Shown here: in pieces, positions 48,498 to 59,005 of the stretch
Position numbering within the stretch: position 1 is the stretch's first letter
Layout: each line of letters begins with the position of its first letter
Source of the DNA: Pseudosulfitobacter pseudonitzschiae
GTDB taxonomy: Bacteria; Pseudomonadota; Alphaproteobacteria; Rhodobacterales; Rhodobacteraceae
Assembly (NCBI RefSeq): GCF_900129395.1
Contig: NZ_FQVP01000003.1
Coordinates: 372,001 to 436,000 of the forward strand
Reading direction: 5' to 3'
DNA: 64,000 nucleotides
Notes under the pieces: model-generated
What the model was told of the DNA's origin: nothing
The model's database searches: none
Seen by the model: only the letters and a program-made list of their open reading frames with translations
Program-made: the position numbers and the translations under genes

Positions 48498-49175
48498 ATG
48501 AGTGCGCCGCGTGAAACCGATCTGTATTTGCCCGTCAAAGCCTTTCTGGAGGGGCAGGGCTATGTGGTGAAGGCCGAAGTGGGCGCCGCCGATGTGGTCG
48601 CGGTGCGCGGGGGAGAGCCGCCGGTGGTGGTCGAGCTGAAGCTGGGGTTTTCGCTGACGCTGGTGCATCAGTGCGTGGCGCGGCTGGCGGTGTCGAATGA
48701 CGTTTACATGGCCGTGGCGCGCGGGCAGGGGAAGCGGTTTCAGCGCGCGCTGAAAGAGATGATCACGCTGGCGCGGCGGCTGGGGCTGGGGTTGCTGACG
48801 GTGCGGATCAGCGACGGGCTGGTCGAGGTGCATTGCGATCCCGGGCCATATGCGCCCCGCAAGTCGAAGAAACGTCAGGGCCAGTTGCTGCGCGAGTTTG
48901 CGCGCCGACAAGGCGATCCGAACGATGGCGGGCAGACGCGGGTGGGGCTGGTCACGGCCTATCGTCAGGATGCGGTGAAGCTGGCGCTGTATTTATATGA
49001 GGCAGGGGCCTGCAAGGGCGCGGATGTGGCGCGCGAGACGGGTGTCGCGCGGGCCACGACGATGATGCGTGATGATCACTACGGCTGGTTCGAGAAGGTC
49101 GACAAGGGTGTCTATGGCCTGACCCCCAAGGGGGCCGAGGCGGTGATGGCGGCGGGGGCTGCGCTGGGCCGCTAG
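48498..49175 (+). CDS. DUF2161 protein: nuclease-like domain plus winged helix
   Basis: The 225-residue protein is a DUF2161 member, sometimes called a putative phosphodiesterase. Residues about 20-110 have a PD-(D/E)xK nuclease pattern: a helix (YLPVKAFLEGQGY), then AADVVAVRG...VVVELKLG with Asp and Glu-x-Lys in place. The last 60 residues form a winged-helix pattern (GADVARETGVARATTMMRDD, then YGLTPKGAEAVMA). A DNA-cutting or DNA-repair role is possible but unproven. ATG 48498 gives the family start MSAPRETDLYLPV. It overlaps the convergent TraB gene by four bases. Confidence 0.83.
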   Translation: MSAPRETDLYLPVKAFLEGQGYVVKAEVGAADVVAVRGGEPPVVVELKLGFSLTLVHQCVARLAVSNDVYMAVARGQGKRFQRALKEMITLARRLGLGLLTVRISDGLVEVHCDPGPYAPRKSKKRQGQLLREFARRQGDPNDGGQTRVGLVTAYRQDAVKLALYLYEAGACKGADVARETGVARATTMMRDDHYGWFEKVDKGVYGLTPKGAEAVMAAGAALGR

Positions 49176-50155
49176 AACGGCTGGCGACGCAGGGTGTAAC
49201 CTTCGTCCGCGAGCAGGTTCAGCAATCCGTGCGTGCCACCCAGATGGCCCGCGCCGACGGCGACGACGGTGACACCTTGGCTGGCGGTGATCTTGGGCAA
49301 CCAGTTGGCGTTGCGTTGGGTGATCAGTTTGTCCAGCATATCGTCAAAAAGCGCGTCGAATTCGGCATCGGGCAGGTTCATCCAACTGCGGGCCACCACG
49401 CGGTTCAGCGGCAGGATCGCGCCATGATCTTCGTCAAAGTATTGCTCGATCAGCGTGGCGGTCATGTCTTCGGACTGCTGTACGGACATCACGCCAAGGC
49501 TCAGCAGCGCGACCTGCTCCTCCAACGGGTCCTGACCCATCAGTGTAAAGAGGGTGTCGAAGGGTTCCAGCGCCGTGGCGGGCACGTCGTTATCCTGTGC
49601 GATGTGCAACAGCGCCTTGTCCAGACCTTCGCCGCCGTCTTGCATGGACGTCAGCACGCAGGGCGGCATTCCCAGCACCAGCGACAGATACCACGGTTGA
49701 AATTTTGCAGCCATGAACGGCGGAATGCCCCGTTCGGACGCTGCGTGGGCCAGCTTGTCCCAATCCTCGGGCGGCATCATGTCGATCAGTGTGGGGCCTG
49801 ATGTGAGCGAGATCAGCTCGGGGCGGGTGGCCATCGCGTCTTTCAACTGTTCTTCTTCCACCTCGGTTGCCTCGACCAACAGCGCGTCGGCTGATGCGAT
49901 CACGGGTGCCAGCGCGTCGGCCACCGCTGGCAGGCGGGGATCGGCCACATGGATCGTACCGATCAGATGAATCGTCTGGTCCCCCTTGTGTGCGACCCAA
50001 TGGTTCCCATCTGGGTAGGGCATGTCGCGCATCAGCGCGTCCAGTTCTGTGGTCTGGTCCGCAGCCAGACGGGCGCGCAGATCGGTGCCGTTGCAGGTGG
50101 CAAATGCCAGCTGTGGCAGCAGCAGGGCGGACATGAAAAGAAGGGTGCGTAGCAT
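49172..50155 (-). CDS. Exported TraB/GumN-family protein
   Basis: The 327-residue product starts with a signal peptide (MLRTLLFMSALLLPQLAFA) and belongs to the TraB/GumN (TIKI-like) group. It has GxxH motifs in HLIGTIHVADPR and VGAGHLGGTHG, a Glu in LLVEATEV and the QRNANW segment. Eukaryotic TIKI relatives are metalloproteases. Bacterial members are uncharacterised, so a periplasmic metal-dependent hydrolase is an inference. Confidence 0.88.
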   Translation of the reverse strand: MLRTLLFMSALLLPQLAFATCNGTDLRARLAADQTTELDALMRDMPYPDGNHWVAHKGDQTIHLIGTIHVADPRLPAVADALAPVIASADALLVEATEVEEEQLKDAMATRPELISLTSGPTLIDMMPPEDWDKLAHAASERGIPPFMAAKFQPWYLSLVLGMPPCVLTSMQDGGEGLDKALLHIAQDNDVPATALEPFDTLFTLMGQDPLEEQVALLSLGVMSVQQSEDMTATLIEQYFDEDHGAILPLNRVVARSWMNLPDAEFDALFDDMLDKLITQRNANWLPKITASQGVTVVAVGAGHLGGTHGLLNLLADEGYTLRRQPF

Positions 50156-50259
50156 CGGTCAGGGGCCTTTCGGTCAGTGTCCGGCCACGCTATGTGCCCG
50201 CGCGGCAAAGGCAAAGGGGCGACCCTGAAAAAGCTGCGCAAAAATTGCAAACACACCTG

Positions 50260-50288
50260 TTGACAGCCCAGCCGCACATCCCTAGCTA
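50260..50288 (+). promoter_or_regulatory. groESL promoter
   Basis: TTGACA (50260-50265), a 17-base spacer and TAGCTA (50283-50288) lie just upstream of the CIRCE element, so transcription would start inside or at the edge of the operator. The spacing is ideal and the -10 box is weak. Confidence 0.65.
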
Positions 50289-50295
50289 TGCGTCG

Positions 50296-50322
50296 TTATC
50301 ACTCGGACGAGCTGAGTGCTAA
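50296..50322 (+). promoter_or_regulatory. CIRCE element (HrcA operator) of groESL
   Basis: TTATCACTC-N9-GAGTGCTAA matches the CIRCE consensus TTAGCACTC-N9-GAGTGCTAA at all but one position. It sits 59 bases upstream of groES. HrcA binding here would repress groESL until heat or misfolded protein titrates GroEL. hrcA is not in the window. Confidence 0.93.
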
Positions 50323-50380
50323 CACGGGGCGCCGAGGTGCCCTGCAAGGGAGTAACTTTGAGCCTTAAGGAGCTGCAAAG

Positions 50381-50668
50381 ATGGCATTGAAACCGCTTCA
50401 TGACCGCGTGCTGGTTCGCCGCACGGAAAGCGAAGAGAAAACTGCTGGCGGGTTGATTATTCCCGATAGCGCGAAGGAAAAGCCCTCGGAAGGCGAAGTT
50501 GTTTCGGTTGGCGCGGGCGCCCGCAAAGACAACGGCGAGCTGATCGAGATGGCCGTCAAGCCAGGCGACAAAATCCTGTTCGGCAAATGGTCGGGCACCG
50601 AAGTCACCGTCGCAGGCGAAGAACTGCTGATGATGAAAGAATCGGACATCATGGGGATCATCGAGTAA
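50381..50668 (+). CDS. groES: Co-chaperonin GroES
   Basis: GroES caps GroEL. The 95-residue protein has the usual length: [20 protein letters not shown], the mobile loop [20 protein letters not shown], and the C-terminal [16 protein letters not shown]. It is the first gene of the CIRCE-controlled operon, 55 bases before groEL. Confidence 0.98.
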   Translation: MALKPLHDRVLVRRTESEEKTAGGLIIPDSAKEKPSEGEVVSVGAGARKDNGELIEMAVKPGDKILFGKWSGTEVTVAGEELLMMKESDIMGIIE

Positions 50669-50696
50669 GCGCCACGCCTGCTCTGACCCTCATTGA

Positions 50697-52370
<1,674 letters not shown>

Positions 52371-52404
52371 TCTGCCGTTCCTCACCGAACGCTTTGTTCT
52401 ATAA

Positions 52405-52436
52405 GAAGGGGCTGCCTGCGGGCGGCCCCTTTTTTC
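52405..52436 (+). terminator. groESL terminator
   Basis: GGGGCTGCC (52408-52416) and GGCGGCCCC (52421-52429) pair with one G-U position and are followed by six T. It lies 37 bases after the groEL stop. Confidence 0.92.
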
Positions 52437-52460
52437 ATGTGCCATTCAGGAGGGCAGACG

Positions 52461-52943
52461 ATGCTGATCGGACCGGATTTCTCCCGCGAAATGCGGCGGG
52501 GAGAAGAGGATGCGGTTGATGCGCTGTTGCGCAGCGCCTTTGACGGTCCGGACGAGGCAGAGCTGGTGCACGCGCTGCGCAGGGCCGGTGCAATGGCGGG
52601 CGAAAGCGTGGCCACCTGGGATGGGCGCATTGCGGGCTATTACGCATTGTCGCACATGATCGCACCAAAGGGTTGGCTGTGCCTGGCCCCTGTTGCCGTT
52701 TCGCCGGACCGTCAACGCCATGGGCTGGGGCGACGGATGATCGGGATGCTGGCCGAATGGGCACGGCTGAGCGAGACTTATGTTGTCGTGCTGGGGCAGG
52801 TGTCGTTTTACGAGCGGGCCGGGTTTTCCCTGGCGCGCGCACAGCGGCTGAACTCGCCCTATCCGCTGGAACACACGATGATCGCGGGACCGGGCGCGGA
52901 TGTGCCTGCGGTCGCTTTGAAGTATCCGAAAGCCTTTGGATAA
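52461..52943 (+). CDS. GNAT-family N-acetyltransferase
   Basis: The 160-residue protein has the GNAT acetyl-CoA site (LAPVAVSPDRQRHGLGRRMI) and a C-terminal FYERAGFSLA motif. It resembles YhbS-type acetyltransferases; the acceptor is not known. ATG 52461 has AGGAGGG 11 bases upstream, and the in-frame start 24 bases earlier is inside the groEL terminator tail. It is probably co-transcribed with the DMT transporter 12 bases later. Confidence 0.9.
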   Translation: MLIGPDFSREMRRGEEDAVDALLRSAFDGPDEAELVHALRRAGAMAGESVATWDGRIAGYYALSHMIAPKGWLCLAPVAVSPDRQRHGLGRRMIGMLAEWARLSETYVVVLGQVSFYERAGFSLARAQRLNSPYPLEHTMIAGPGADVPAVALKYPKAFG

Positions 52944-52955
52944 ACGGACACCAGA

Positions 52956-53804
52956 ATGAAACTTGCGCTTCTCACTGCCCTTACAATGACGGCGTTCGCG
53001 GCCAATTCGGTGCTGAACCGCGCCGCTGTTGGCAGTGGCAGCATTGATGCCGCCAGCTTTGCGTTGATCCGGGTGATCGCGGGCATCGTGATCCTGTGCA
53101 TGGTGCTGAGTGTGCGGGGCACACCGCTGCCGCTGTTTCGGCGTGCGCGGGTGCTGGGCGCGGTGTCGCTGGCGGCTTATATGGCCGGGTTTTCGCTGTC
53201 CTATGTGGTGCTGGATGCAGGGCTGGGCGCGCTGATCCTGTTCGGGGTGGTTCAGATCACGATGTTTGGCTGGGGGGCCTTTCGCGGGACTGCCCCTACG
53301 GCACGACAGATGGCGGGGGCGGGCGTGGCCTTTGCCGGTTTGCTGTTGGTGCTGTGGCCCGGACCGGGCAGCCGCACCGACCCTGCGGGGGCGATGATGA
53401 TGGTGATCGCGGGGCTGGGCTGGGCCGCCTACACGATTTCGGGCAAGGCCGAATCCGATCCGCTTCCTGCCACGGCGGCGAATTTCCTGCTGTGCCTGCC
53501 GGTGCTGGCGCTGTTCCTGATCGGGCCTGACATGCACGCGGGCCCAGTGGGGATCGGGCTGGCGGTGCTCTCGGGGGCGGTGACCTCGGGTCTGGGCTAT
53601 GCGCTGTGGTATGCTGTGCTGCCGCGTCTGGCGCAGGCGACGGCGGCCGTTGTTCAGTTGAGCGTGCCGATCATCGCAATTGTCGCGGGGGCTGCCATCC
53701 TGGGGGAAGCGGTAAGCGCGCTGATGGTTGTCGCCGCCGCGCTTGTGCTGGGGGGGATTGCGTGGGCTGTCACAGCACCAAAGGTTCCAGCGAATCATAG
53801 CTGA
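52956..53804 (+). CDS. EamA/DMT-family transporter
   Basis: The 282-residue protein has ten hydrophobic segments in two EamA repeats (about residues 1-135 and 145-280). It is an inner-membrane metabolite exporter or permease; the substrate is unknown. Its last 35 bases overlap the 3' end of the convergent Nudix gene. It differs clearly in sequence from the YddG-like DMT protein at 11770-12630. Confidence 0.88.
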   Translation: MKLALLTALTMTAFAANSVLNRAAVGSGSIDAASFALIRVIAGIVILCMVLSVRGTPLPLFRRARVLGAVSLAAYMAGFSLSYVVLDAGLGALILFGVVQITMFGWGAFRGTAPTARQMAGAGVAFAGLLLVLWPGPGSRTDPAGAMMMVIAGLGWAAYTISGKAESDPLPATAANFLLCLPVLALFLIGPDMHAGPVGIGLAVLSGAVTSGLGYALWYAVLPRLAQATAAVVQLSVPIIAIVAGAAILGEAVSALMVVAAALVLGGIAWAVTAPKVPANHS

Positions 53805-54225
53805 TCGCGTCATCGTCAAAGGCCACAGCCCCAAGGCTTGACGGTTTGTGCGGTACATCTGCCAGCTCTGCGCGGGTCACCCAGCGGCGCCGGGTCACCA
53901 CCGCCTCGGGGTCTTTCCAGCTGTCGGGCGTCTCGGCGCTGCCCACCAGGGTGCAGCGAAAGAACACCTCGACCTGATGGAAGTCGCGGTTGCGGTCATG
54001 GAATTCGTTGACCAGGCACGGCGCGCCGACGGTAACCCGCAAGCCGGTTTCCTCGTGCACCTCGCGGGCAAGGTTTTCGGGCAGGCTGCTATGCGCCTCG
54101 ACCCCGCCGCCGGGGGCGCACATCAGCGGGCTGCGGTTGCCGGAAAAGGCATTCACCAGCAGCAACCGCCCCTCGTGGACAATGACCGCACGGGCGGCGA
54201 TGCGGGGTGGGCGCGGGCTGGACAT
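53770..54225 (-). CDS. Nudix hydrolase with altered Nudix box
   Basis: The 151-residue protein has the Nudix fold. The box reads GGGVEAHSSLPENLAREVHE, continuing ETGL. The REVHEETG core that holds the metal-binding Glu residues is intact. The first conserved Glu of the box (GX5E) is Ser. This may shift metal use or activity without abolishing it. It acts on an unknown nucleoside-diphosphate-linked substrate. It overlaps the DMT gene end by 35 bases. Confidence 0.87.
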   Translation of the reverse strand: MSSPRPPRIAARAVIVHEGRLLLVNAFSGNRSPLMCAPGGGVEAHSSLPENLAREVHEETGLRVTVGAPCLVNEFHDRNRDFHQVEVFFRCTLVGSAETPDSWKDPEAVVTRRRWVTRAELADVPHKPSSLGAVAFDDDAISYDSLEPLVL

Positions 54226-54295
54226 GGACGGGTTTCCCTAAAGTGTTGCGCGTGGGCCATTCCATAAGGCGCGCAATGGCACTATCTCACAGCCC

Positions 54296-55087
54296 ATGAG
54301 AGTTTGCATGTCGATCTTGCCCCTGCTGATGCTGTTGTCCGCGCCTGCGCGGGCGGATTGCGTGATCCTGCTTCACGGGCTGGCGCGCACCGAGACATCC
54401 TTTGCCCTGATGGAAGCCGCACTGAAGGCAGACGGGTTTCAGGTTGTCCGCCCCGGCTATCCGTCGACGCAAGCGCGGGTCGGATCGCTGTCCGAGGGCG
54501 TGATGCCCGCCGCGCTGGCGGAATGTGGCGACCAGACCGTCGATTTCGTCACGCATTCGATGGGCGGTATCCTGGTGCGCGAATGGTTGCGGGATCACGA
54601 CCTGCCGAACCTAGGGCGCGTGGTCATGCTGGCCCCGCCGAACCAGGGCAGCGAAGTGGTGGACAAGCTGGGTGATCTGGCCGCTTTTGAGTGGATGAAC
54701 GGCCCGGCAGGCGCGCAGATGGGAACCGGCCCCGACAGCCTGCCGCGCAGCTTGCCGCCGGTGGACTATCCGGTGGGGGTGATCGCGGGCAACCAGTCGC
54801 TGAACGCCTATTTCTCGTCGCTGCTGCCGGGGCCGGATGATGGCAAGGTCAGCGTGGCCTCGACACGTGTGGAGGGCATGACTGCGCATATCGTTCTGCC
54901 GGTCACCCACACGTTTATCATGAACAACCCGCGCGTGATTTCGCAAACCGTGCATTTCCTGCGTACCGGCACCTTCGAGGACAATATCTCGTGGTTGGAC
55001 GCGGTGCTGGAGCAACTGGATTGCCCCAGCGGCGATTGCGTGGCGCGTGGCGGGTTTTGGGGATCAAAGCGCAATGCTGACAATTGA
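54296..55087 (+). CDS. Exported alpha/beta-hydrolase (lipase-like)
   Basis: The 263-residue product has a signal peptide (MRVCMSILPLLMLLSAPARA) and an alpha/beta-hydrolase domain. CVILLHGLARTETSF supplies the oxyanion region. THSMGGILVREWL holds the nucleophile Ser, and THTFIM the likely His. It resembles DUF676/PGAP1-like and triacylglycerol lipases and probably acts in the periplasm. The last 14 bases overlap the start of phnM, so translation is coupled. Confidence 0.87.
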   Translation: MRVCMSILPLLMLLSAPARADCVILLHGLARTETSFALMEAALKADGFQVVRPGYPSTQARVGSLSEGVMPAALAECGDQTVDFVTHSMGGILVREWLRDHDLPNLGRVVMLAPPNQGSEVVDKLGDLAAFEWMNGPAGAQMGTGPDSLPRSLPPVDYPVGVIAGNQSLNAYFSSLLPGPDDGKVSVASTRVEGMTAHIVLPVTHTFIMNNPRVISQTVHFLRTGTFEDNISWLDAVLEQLDCPSGDCVARGGFWGSKRNADN

Positions 55088-56213
55088 TATCACCGGGGCC
55101 GAGGTATTGGGCCCGCAGGGCTTTCACCGCGACGGGCTGAGCTTGGGCGATGGGGTGATTGCCGATGCGCCTGTGGGGCGGTCGGTGGATCTGAGCGGTT
55201 TTCGCGTGTTGCCTGGTATCGTGGACGTGCACGGCGACGGGTTCGAGCGGCATCTGGCTCCGCGGCGCGGTGCGATGAAACAGATGGCCGAGGGGCTGAT
55301 CGCAGCCGAGGCGGAACTGGCCGCCAATGGCATCACCACCGGTGTTCTGGCGCAATTTGTCAGCTGGGAGGGGGGCTTGCGCGGCATGGAGTTTGCCGAT
55401 CAGGTGTTCACCGCCATCCGCGACACGGCAGGCGGGCTGGTCACCGATCTGCGCCCGCAGCTGCGGTTCGAGACGCATTTGCTGGACGATTACGCAGGCC
55501 TGCCTGCACGGATTGCCGAATGGGGCGTGTCCTATGTGGTGTTCAACGATCACCTGCCACACGCGCGTCTGGCCGAGGGGCGCAAGCCGCCGCGTCTGGT
55601 GGGGCAGGCGTTGAAGGCGCAGCGCAATCCCGAGGTTCATTTCCAGATGCTGCTGGACCTGCACGCGCGGCGCGCCGAGGTGCCTGCCGCTTTGGATACG
55701 CTGTGCGCCGAACTGGACCGGATGGGGGTCCAGATGGGCAGCCACGACGACCACACCGCCGAAGATCGCGCCGCGTGGCGCGCGCGGGGCGTGAAAGTGT
55801 CGGAATTTCCCGAAACGCTGGACGCCGCCGAGGCGGCATCAGGCGCGGGGGATGTGGTTATCTTGGGGGCGCCCAATCTGGTGCGGGGCGGTTCGCACAA
55901 GGGCAACGTCTCGGCGCTGGACGTGGTGTCGATGGGCATGGCTGATGCCGTGGCCTCGGATTACCACTATCCCAGCCCGCGCCGCGCGGCGCTGATGCTG
56001 GCGCGCTCGGGCGTTATGGGCTTTGCCGATGCATGGGCGCTGGTGTCTGCGGGCCCTGCGCGGGCGCTGGGGTTGGACGATCGCGGCGTGTTGCAGGCAG
56101 GCAAGCGCGCCGATCTGGTGGTGCTGGACGGCGCTGACCGCGTGGCGATGACGGTCAGCGGCGGGCGCGTCAGCTATCTGTCGGGCGATATTGCGGCGCG
56201 GTTGGTGGCGTGA
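55074..56213 (+). CDS. phnM: PhnM-type ribose-1-methylphosphonate-5-triphosphate diphosphohydrolase
   Basis: PhnM removes pyrophosphate from alpha-D-ribose 1-methylphosphonate 5-triphosphate in the C-P lyase pathway. The 379-residue amidohydrolase shows VLPGIVDVHGDGFERHLAPR, QLRFETHLLDD, MGSHDDHTAED, NLVRGGSHKGNVSA and the end AGKRADLVVLDG. The rest of the phn operon is not in this window. ATG 55074 lies inside the lipase gene. The name PhnM is supported by these signatures; whether the pathway is complete cannot be seen. Confidence 0.88.
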   Translation: MLTIDITGAEVLGPQGFHRDGLSLGDGVIADAPVGRSVDLSGFRVLPGIVDVHGDGFERHLAPRRGAMKQMAEGLIAAEAELAANGITTGVLAQFVSWEGGLRGMEFADQVFTAIRDTAGGLVTDLRPQLRFETHLLDDYAGLPARIAEWGVSYVVFNDHLPHARLAEGRKPPRLVGQALKAQRNPEVHFQMLLDLHARRAEVPAALDTLCAELDRMGVQMGSHDDHTAEDRAAWRARGVKVSEFPETLDAAEAASGAGDVVILGAPNLVRGGSHKGNVSALDVVSMGMADAVASDYHYPSPRRAALMLARSGVMGFADAWALVSAGPARALGLDDRGVLQAGKRADLVVLDGADRVAMTVSGGRVSYLSGDIAARLVA

Positions 56214-56220
56214 CCCCGAC

Positions 56221-56274
56221 GGGGGGCGCTGGATGACAGCGGCCCTCCGGGGGGGATTTTCAAGCCAAAAGAAA
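56221..56274. repeat. Dispersed intergenic repeat, copy 4
   Basis: GGGGGGCGCTGGATGACAGC, a GGCCCTCCGGGGGGG block, then ATTTTCAAGCC and an AAAAGAAAG tail that ends five bases before the purK stop. The first hairpin is degenerate here, but the tail matches copy 2. It fills the whole phnM-purK gap. Confidence 0.5.
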
Positions 56275-56278
56275 GCAG

Positions 56279-57346
56279 TCAGCGCGTGATGCGGTTGACG
56301 TGGCCCATCTTGCGGCCCGGTTTTGTTTCGGCCTTGCCATAGAGGTGCAAGGCGGTGTCGGGAGCGGCGGCCAGTTCGGGCACGCGGTCCATGTCGTGGC
56401 CGATCAGGTTTTCCATCACCACGTCACTGTGGCGCTGCCCGTCGCCCAAGGGCCAGCCGGCAACCGCGCGGATGTGCTGTTCGAACTGGTCCACCGCACA
56501 GCCGTTCTGGGTCCAGTGGCCCGAGTTGTGCACGCGCGGGGCGATCTCGTTCACGATCAGGCCGGTGGGGGTGACGAACAGCTCGACCCCCATGACGCCC
56601 ACGTAATCCAGCGCGTTCAGGATGCGCGCGGCCAGCAGCACAGCATCGGTGCGCGCGCTGGCAGGCAGCGAGGCCGGGACGGTGGTGGTGTGCAGGATAC
56701 CGTCGCGGTGGACATTTTCGCCGGGGTCATAGCAGGCGACATCGCCCGAGGCGCTGCGGGCGGCGATGACGGACACTTCGATGGTGAAGTCAACGAACCC
56801 TTCCAGCAGGGCGGGGGCACCGGCCATGTCGGTGATGGCCTGGGCGGCGTCGGCGTCGGATTTCAGGCGGGCCTGTCCCTTGCCGTCATAGCCGAAACGC
56901 CGGGTTTTCAGGATCGACGGCGTGCCGATGGTAACAAGGGCAGCGTCCAGTGCGTCGGCGTCGGGAATGTCGGCGTAGGGCGCGGTGTTCAGGCCCAGAC
57001 CTGTCAGGAAATCCTTTTCGGTCAGGCGGTCCTGACTGATCCGCAATGCCTCGCGGTTGGGATGGATCGGTTTGATCGCCTCGAGGATGTCCAGCGCCTC
57101 GGTGGGGATGTTCTCGAACTCATAGGTGATGACATCGACCGACTGCGCAAAGGCGGTCAGTGCGGCGGTGTCGTCATAGGCGGCCGTGGTGCAGGCATGG
57201 GCCACGTCTGCGGCGGGCGGATTGGCGCCGGGCTCATAGATGTGGGTCTTGAAGCCGAGGCGGGCGGCCGCGACCGACAACATGCGACCCAGTTGGCCAC
57301 CGCCGAGAATGCCGATTGTTGCGCCTGTGGGGAGGGGATCAGTCAT
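56279..57346 (-). CDS. purK: N5-carboxyaminoimidazole ribonucleotide synthase
   Basis: PurK makes N5-CAIR from AIR, ATP and bicarbonate in purine synthesis. The 355-residue ATP-grasp protein has [18 protein letters not shown] at the start, [17 protein letters not shown] and [19 protein letters not shown]. Its ATG overlaps the purE stop by eight bases, so the pair is coupled. Both belong to the prs-dependent purine pathway. Confidence 0.96.
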   Translation of the reverse strand: MTDPLPTGATIGILGGGQLGRMLSVAAARLGFKTHIYEPGANPPAADVAHACTTAAYDDTAALTAFAQSVDVITYEFENIPTEALDILEAIKPIHPNREALRISQDRLTEKDFLTGLGLNTAPYADIPDADALDAALVTIGTPSILKTRRFGYDGKGQARLKSDADAAQAITDMAGAPALLEGFVDFTIEVSVIAARSASGDVACYDPGENVHRDGILHTTTVPASLPASARTDAVLLAARILNALDYVGVMGVELFVTPTGLIVNEIAPRVHNSGHWTQNGCAVDQFEQHIRAVAGWPLGDGQRHSDVVMENLIGHDMDRVPELAAAPDTALHLYGKAETKPGRKMGHVNRITR

Positions 57347-57833
57347 CGGAAGGCTCTTCCGGGATCGAAGCCGACAGATCGGCGCGCCATTGGTCCAGAC
57401 GCTGGGCGAGGTCGGCGTCATTCAGGGCCAGGATGCCCGCCGCCATCAGACCGGCATTGGCAGCCCCTGCGGCACCGATGGCCATGGTGGCCACGGGAAA
57501 GCCGCGGGGCATTTGCAGGATGGAATACAGCGAATCGACACCGGACAATGCCTTGGTCAGGACAGGCACGCCGATCACAGGCACGCGGGTCTTTGACGCC
57601 ATCATGCCCGGCAGATGCGCGGCACCGCCTGCGCCGGCGATGATCACCTGCAAGCCGCGATCCACGGCTGTCTTGCCATAATCCCACAGCCGGTCTGGCG
57701 TGCGGTGGGCCGACACGATACGGGTTTCAAAGGTAACGCCCAGATCCTCCAGCATTTGTGCCGCTTCGCGCATGGTGGGCCAGTCGGACTGGCTGCCCAT
57801 GATAATGCCGACTTTGGGGGATTGGTCTGTCAT
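57339..57833 (-). CDS. purE: N5-carboxyaminoimidazole ribonucleotide mutase
   Basis: PurE converts N5-CAIR to CAIR. The 164-residue class I protein has [47 protein letters not shown] and the LPVxGVP-like VPVIGVPV. It is the first gene of the purEK operon. Confidence 0.97.
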   Translation of the reverse strand: MTDQSPKVGIIMGSQSDWPTMREAAQMLEDLGVTFETRIVSAHRTPDRLWDYGKTAVDRGLQVIIAGAGGAAHLPGMMASKTRVPVIGVPVLTKALSGVDSLYSILQMPRGFPVATMAIGAAGAANAGLMAAGILALNDADLAQRLDQWRADLSASIPEEPSDD

Positions 57834-57898
57834 CCTGCGCCCTCGTGTATTGCTGTTTTGTCCGGGAGTTATACGGACCTGATCCTGCGGAGCAAGGC

Positions 57899-58123
57899 TC
57901 AGGCGATGATGTCGGGGGTCAGCCGGTCCTCGATTGTCGCAATCAGATCTTTCAGGCGCAATTTACGCTTTTTCAACCGTTGCAAGGTCAGCGGGTCGGA
58001 GGTGGCGCGCTGTGTCATCGCGGAAATCGCCTCGTCCAGATCACGATGCTCGCGCCGGAATACTTCCAGTTCGACGCGCAGGACGTCGTCGTTCTTCATC
58101 GAAAGATCTGAGGGCGCATTCAT
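57899..58123 (-). CDS. DUF465 small coiled-coil protein (second copy)
   Basis: The 74-residue helical protein ([20 protein letters not shown]...) has the DUF465 pattern with [19 protein letters not shown]. It is related to the 54-residue protein at 11597-11761. ATG 58123 is chosen by the family start; the longer open frame is not conserved. It follows, 66 bases upstream of purE on the same strand. The function is unknown. Confidence 0.8.
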   Translation of the reverse strand: MNAPSDLSMKNDDVLRVELEVFRREHRDLDEAISAMTQRATSDPLTLQRLKKRKLRLKDLIATIEDRLTPDIIA

Positions 58124-58269
58124 GGGTCGTGATTCCCGCAAAGTGAGGAGTTGTATACATAGGCGATGACACCCGCTGCGCATAGGGTCTTGGCGTTGCA
58201 AATGCCGTGATTGGGGGGCTGAAATTGTCGCTTTTTTAACAAAGCGGGGGCGCATGGACGGCCAGACCT

Positions 58270-58298
58270 CTTGTCTGGGGGCGGAATTCTTCCCATAT
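58270..58298 (+). promoter_or_regulatory. Candidate sigma-32 (RpoH) promoter of hsp20
   Basis: CTTGTC (58270-58275), a 15-base spacer and TCCCATAT (58291-58298) resemble the RpoH pattern CTTGAA / CCCCATNT. The position, 67 bases upstream of the Hsp20 ATG, fits. The match is partial. Confidence 0.45.
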
Positions 58299-58365
58299 TC
58301 TGATCAAGCGGTTGCCAATCGGGGCCGCGCCTGACTGTCGCTTGATCTGATAAGGACGTGTCGCA

Positions 58366-58779
58366 ATGACGAAAATGACCTTGGGCTCGCACCCGCATAT
58401 GCTGGGGTTTGAGCAACTGGAGCGCCTGCTGGAACGCACGGCGAAATCCGGCAACGAAGGCTACCCGCCTTTCAATATCGAACAAACTTCCGATTTTTCC
58501 TATCGCATCACATTGGCCGTGGCCGGTTTTGCCGAGGAAGATCTGCAAATCACGGTCGAGGACCGCACGCTGGTGATCCGCGGGCGGCAATCCGATGACG
58601 GCGAGGGCAGGGTGTTTTTGCACCGTGGCATCGCCGCGCGACAATTCCAACGGACCTTTGTGCTGGCTGACAGCGTTGAGGTTGGAGAGGCGATCATTGA
58701 AAACGGTCTGCTGCATGTCGATCTGACGCGGGCGAAACCCGAAACAGTCGTCCAGACCATCCGCATTCGGAAAGGGTAA
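58366..58779 (+). CDS. Hsp20 / small heat-shock protein (IbpA type)
   Basis: The 137-residue protein has an alpha-crystallin domain (about residues 34-130): PPFNIEQTSDFSYRITLAVA, GFAEEDLQITVEDRTLVIRG, FQRTFVLADSVEV, and ENGLLHVDL with the I/V-x-I tail near the end (TIRIRK). Small Hsps hold unfolding proteins. It is followed four bases later by the DUF1150 gene, a pairing common in alphaproteobacteria. Confidence 0.94.
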   Translation: MTKMTLGSHPHMLGFEQLERLLERTAKSGNEGYPPFNIEQTSDFSYRITLAVAGFAEEDLQITVEDRTLVIRGRQSDDGEGRVFLHRGIAARQFQRTFVLADSVEVGEAIIENGLLHVDLTRAKPETVVQTIRIRKG

Positions 58780-58783
58780 CCAC

Positions 58784-59005
58784 ATGGAAACGCCATTTGA
58801 CACAGAACCCAAAAGCAACATCGTTTATGTCAAAACGATCGACGTAAGCGACCTGCCGCAGGACGTTCAGGAACAGGCCGAAGGTCTGGAACATCTTTAC
58901 GCCGTGCATGATGCACAGGGCACCCAGCTTGCCCTGGTCGCGGATCGCAAGATGGCCTTTGTGCTGGCACGGCAGAATGATCTGGCACCTCAGGCGGTGC
59001 ACTAA
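58784..59005 (+). CDS. DUF1150 small protein
   Basis: The 73-residue protein (METPFDTEPKSNIVYVKTID...) matches the DUF1150 family, with ending GTQLALVADRKMAFVLARQN. The family usually sits next to hsp20 in alphaproteobacteria, so a link to protein quality control is inferred. Its last 29 bases overlap the proposed start of the next gene. Confidence 0.85.
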   Translation: METPFDTEPKSNIVYVKTIDVSDLPQDVQEQAEGLEHLYAVHDAQGTQLALVADRKMAFVLARQNDLAPQAVH

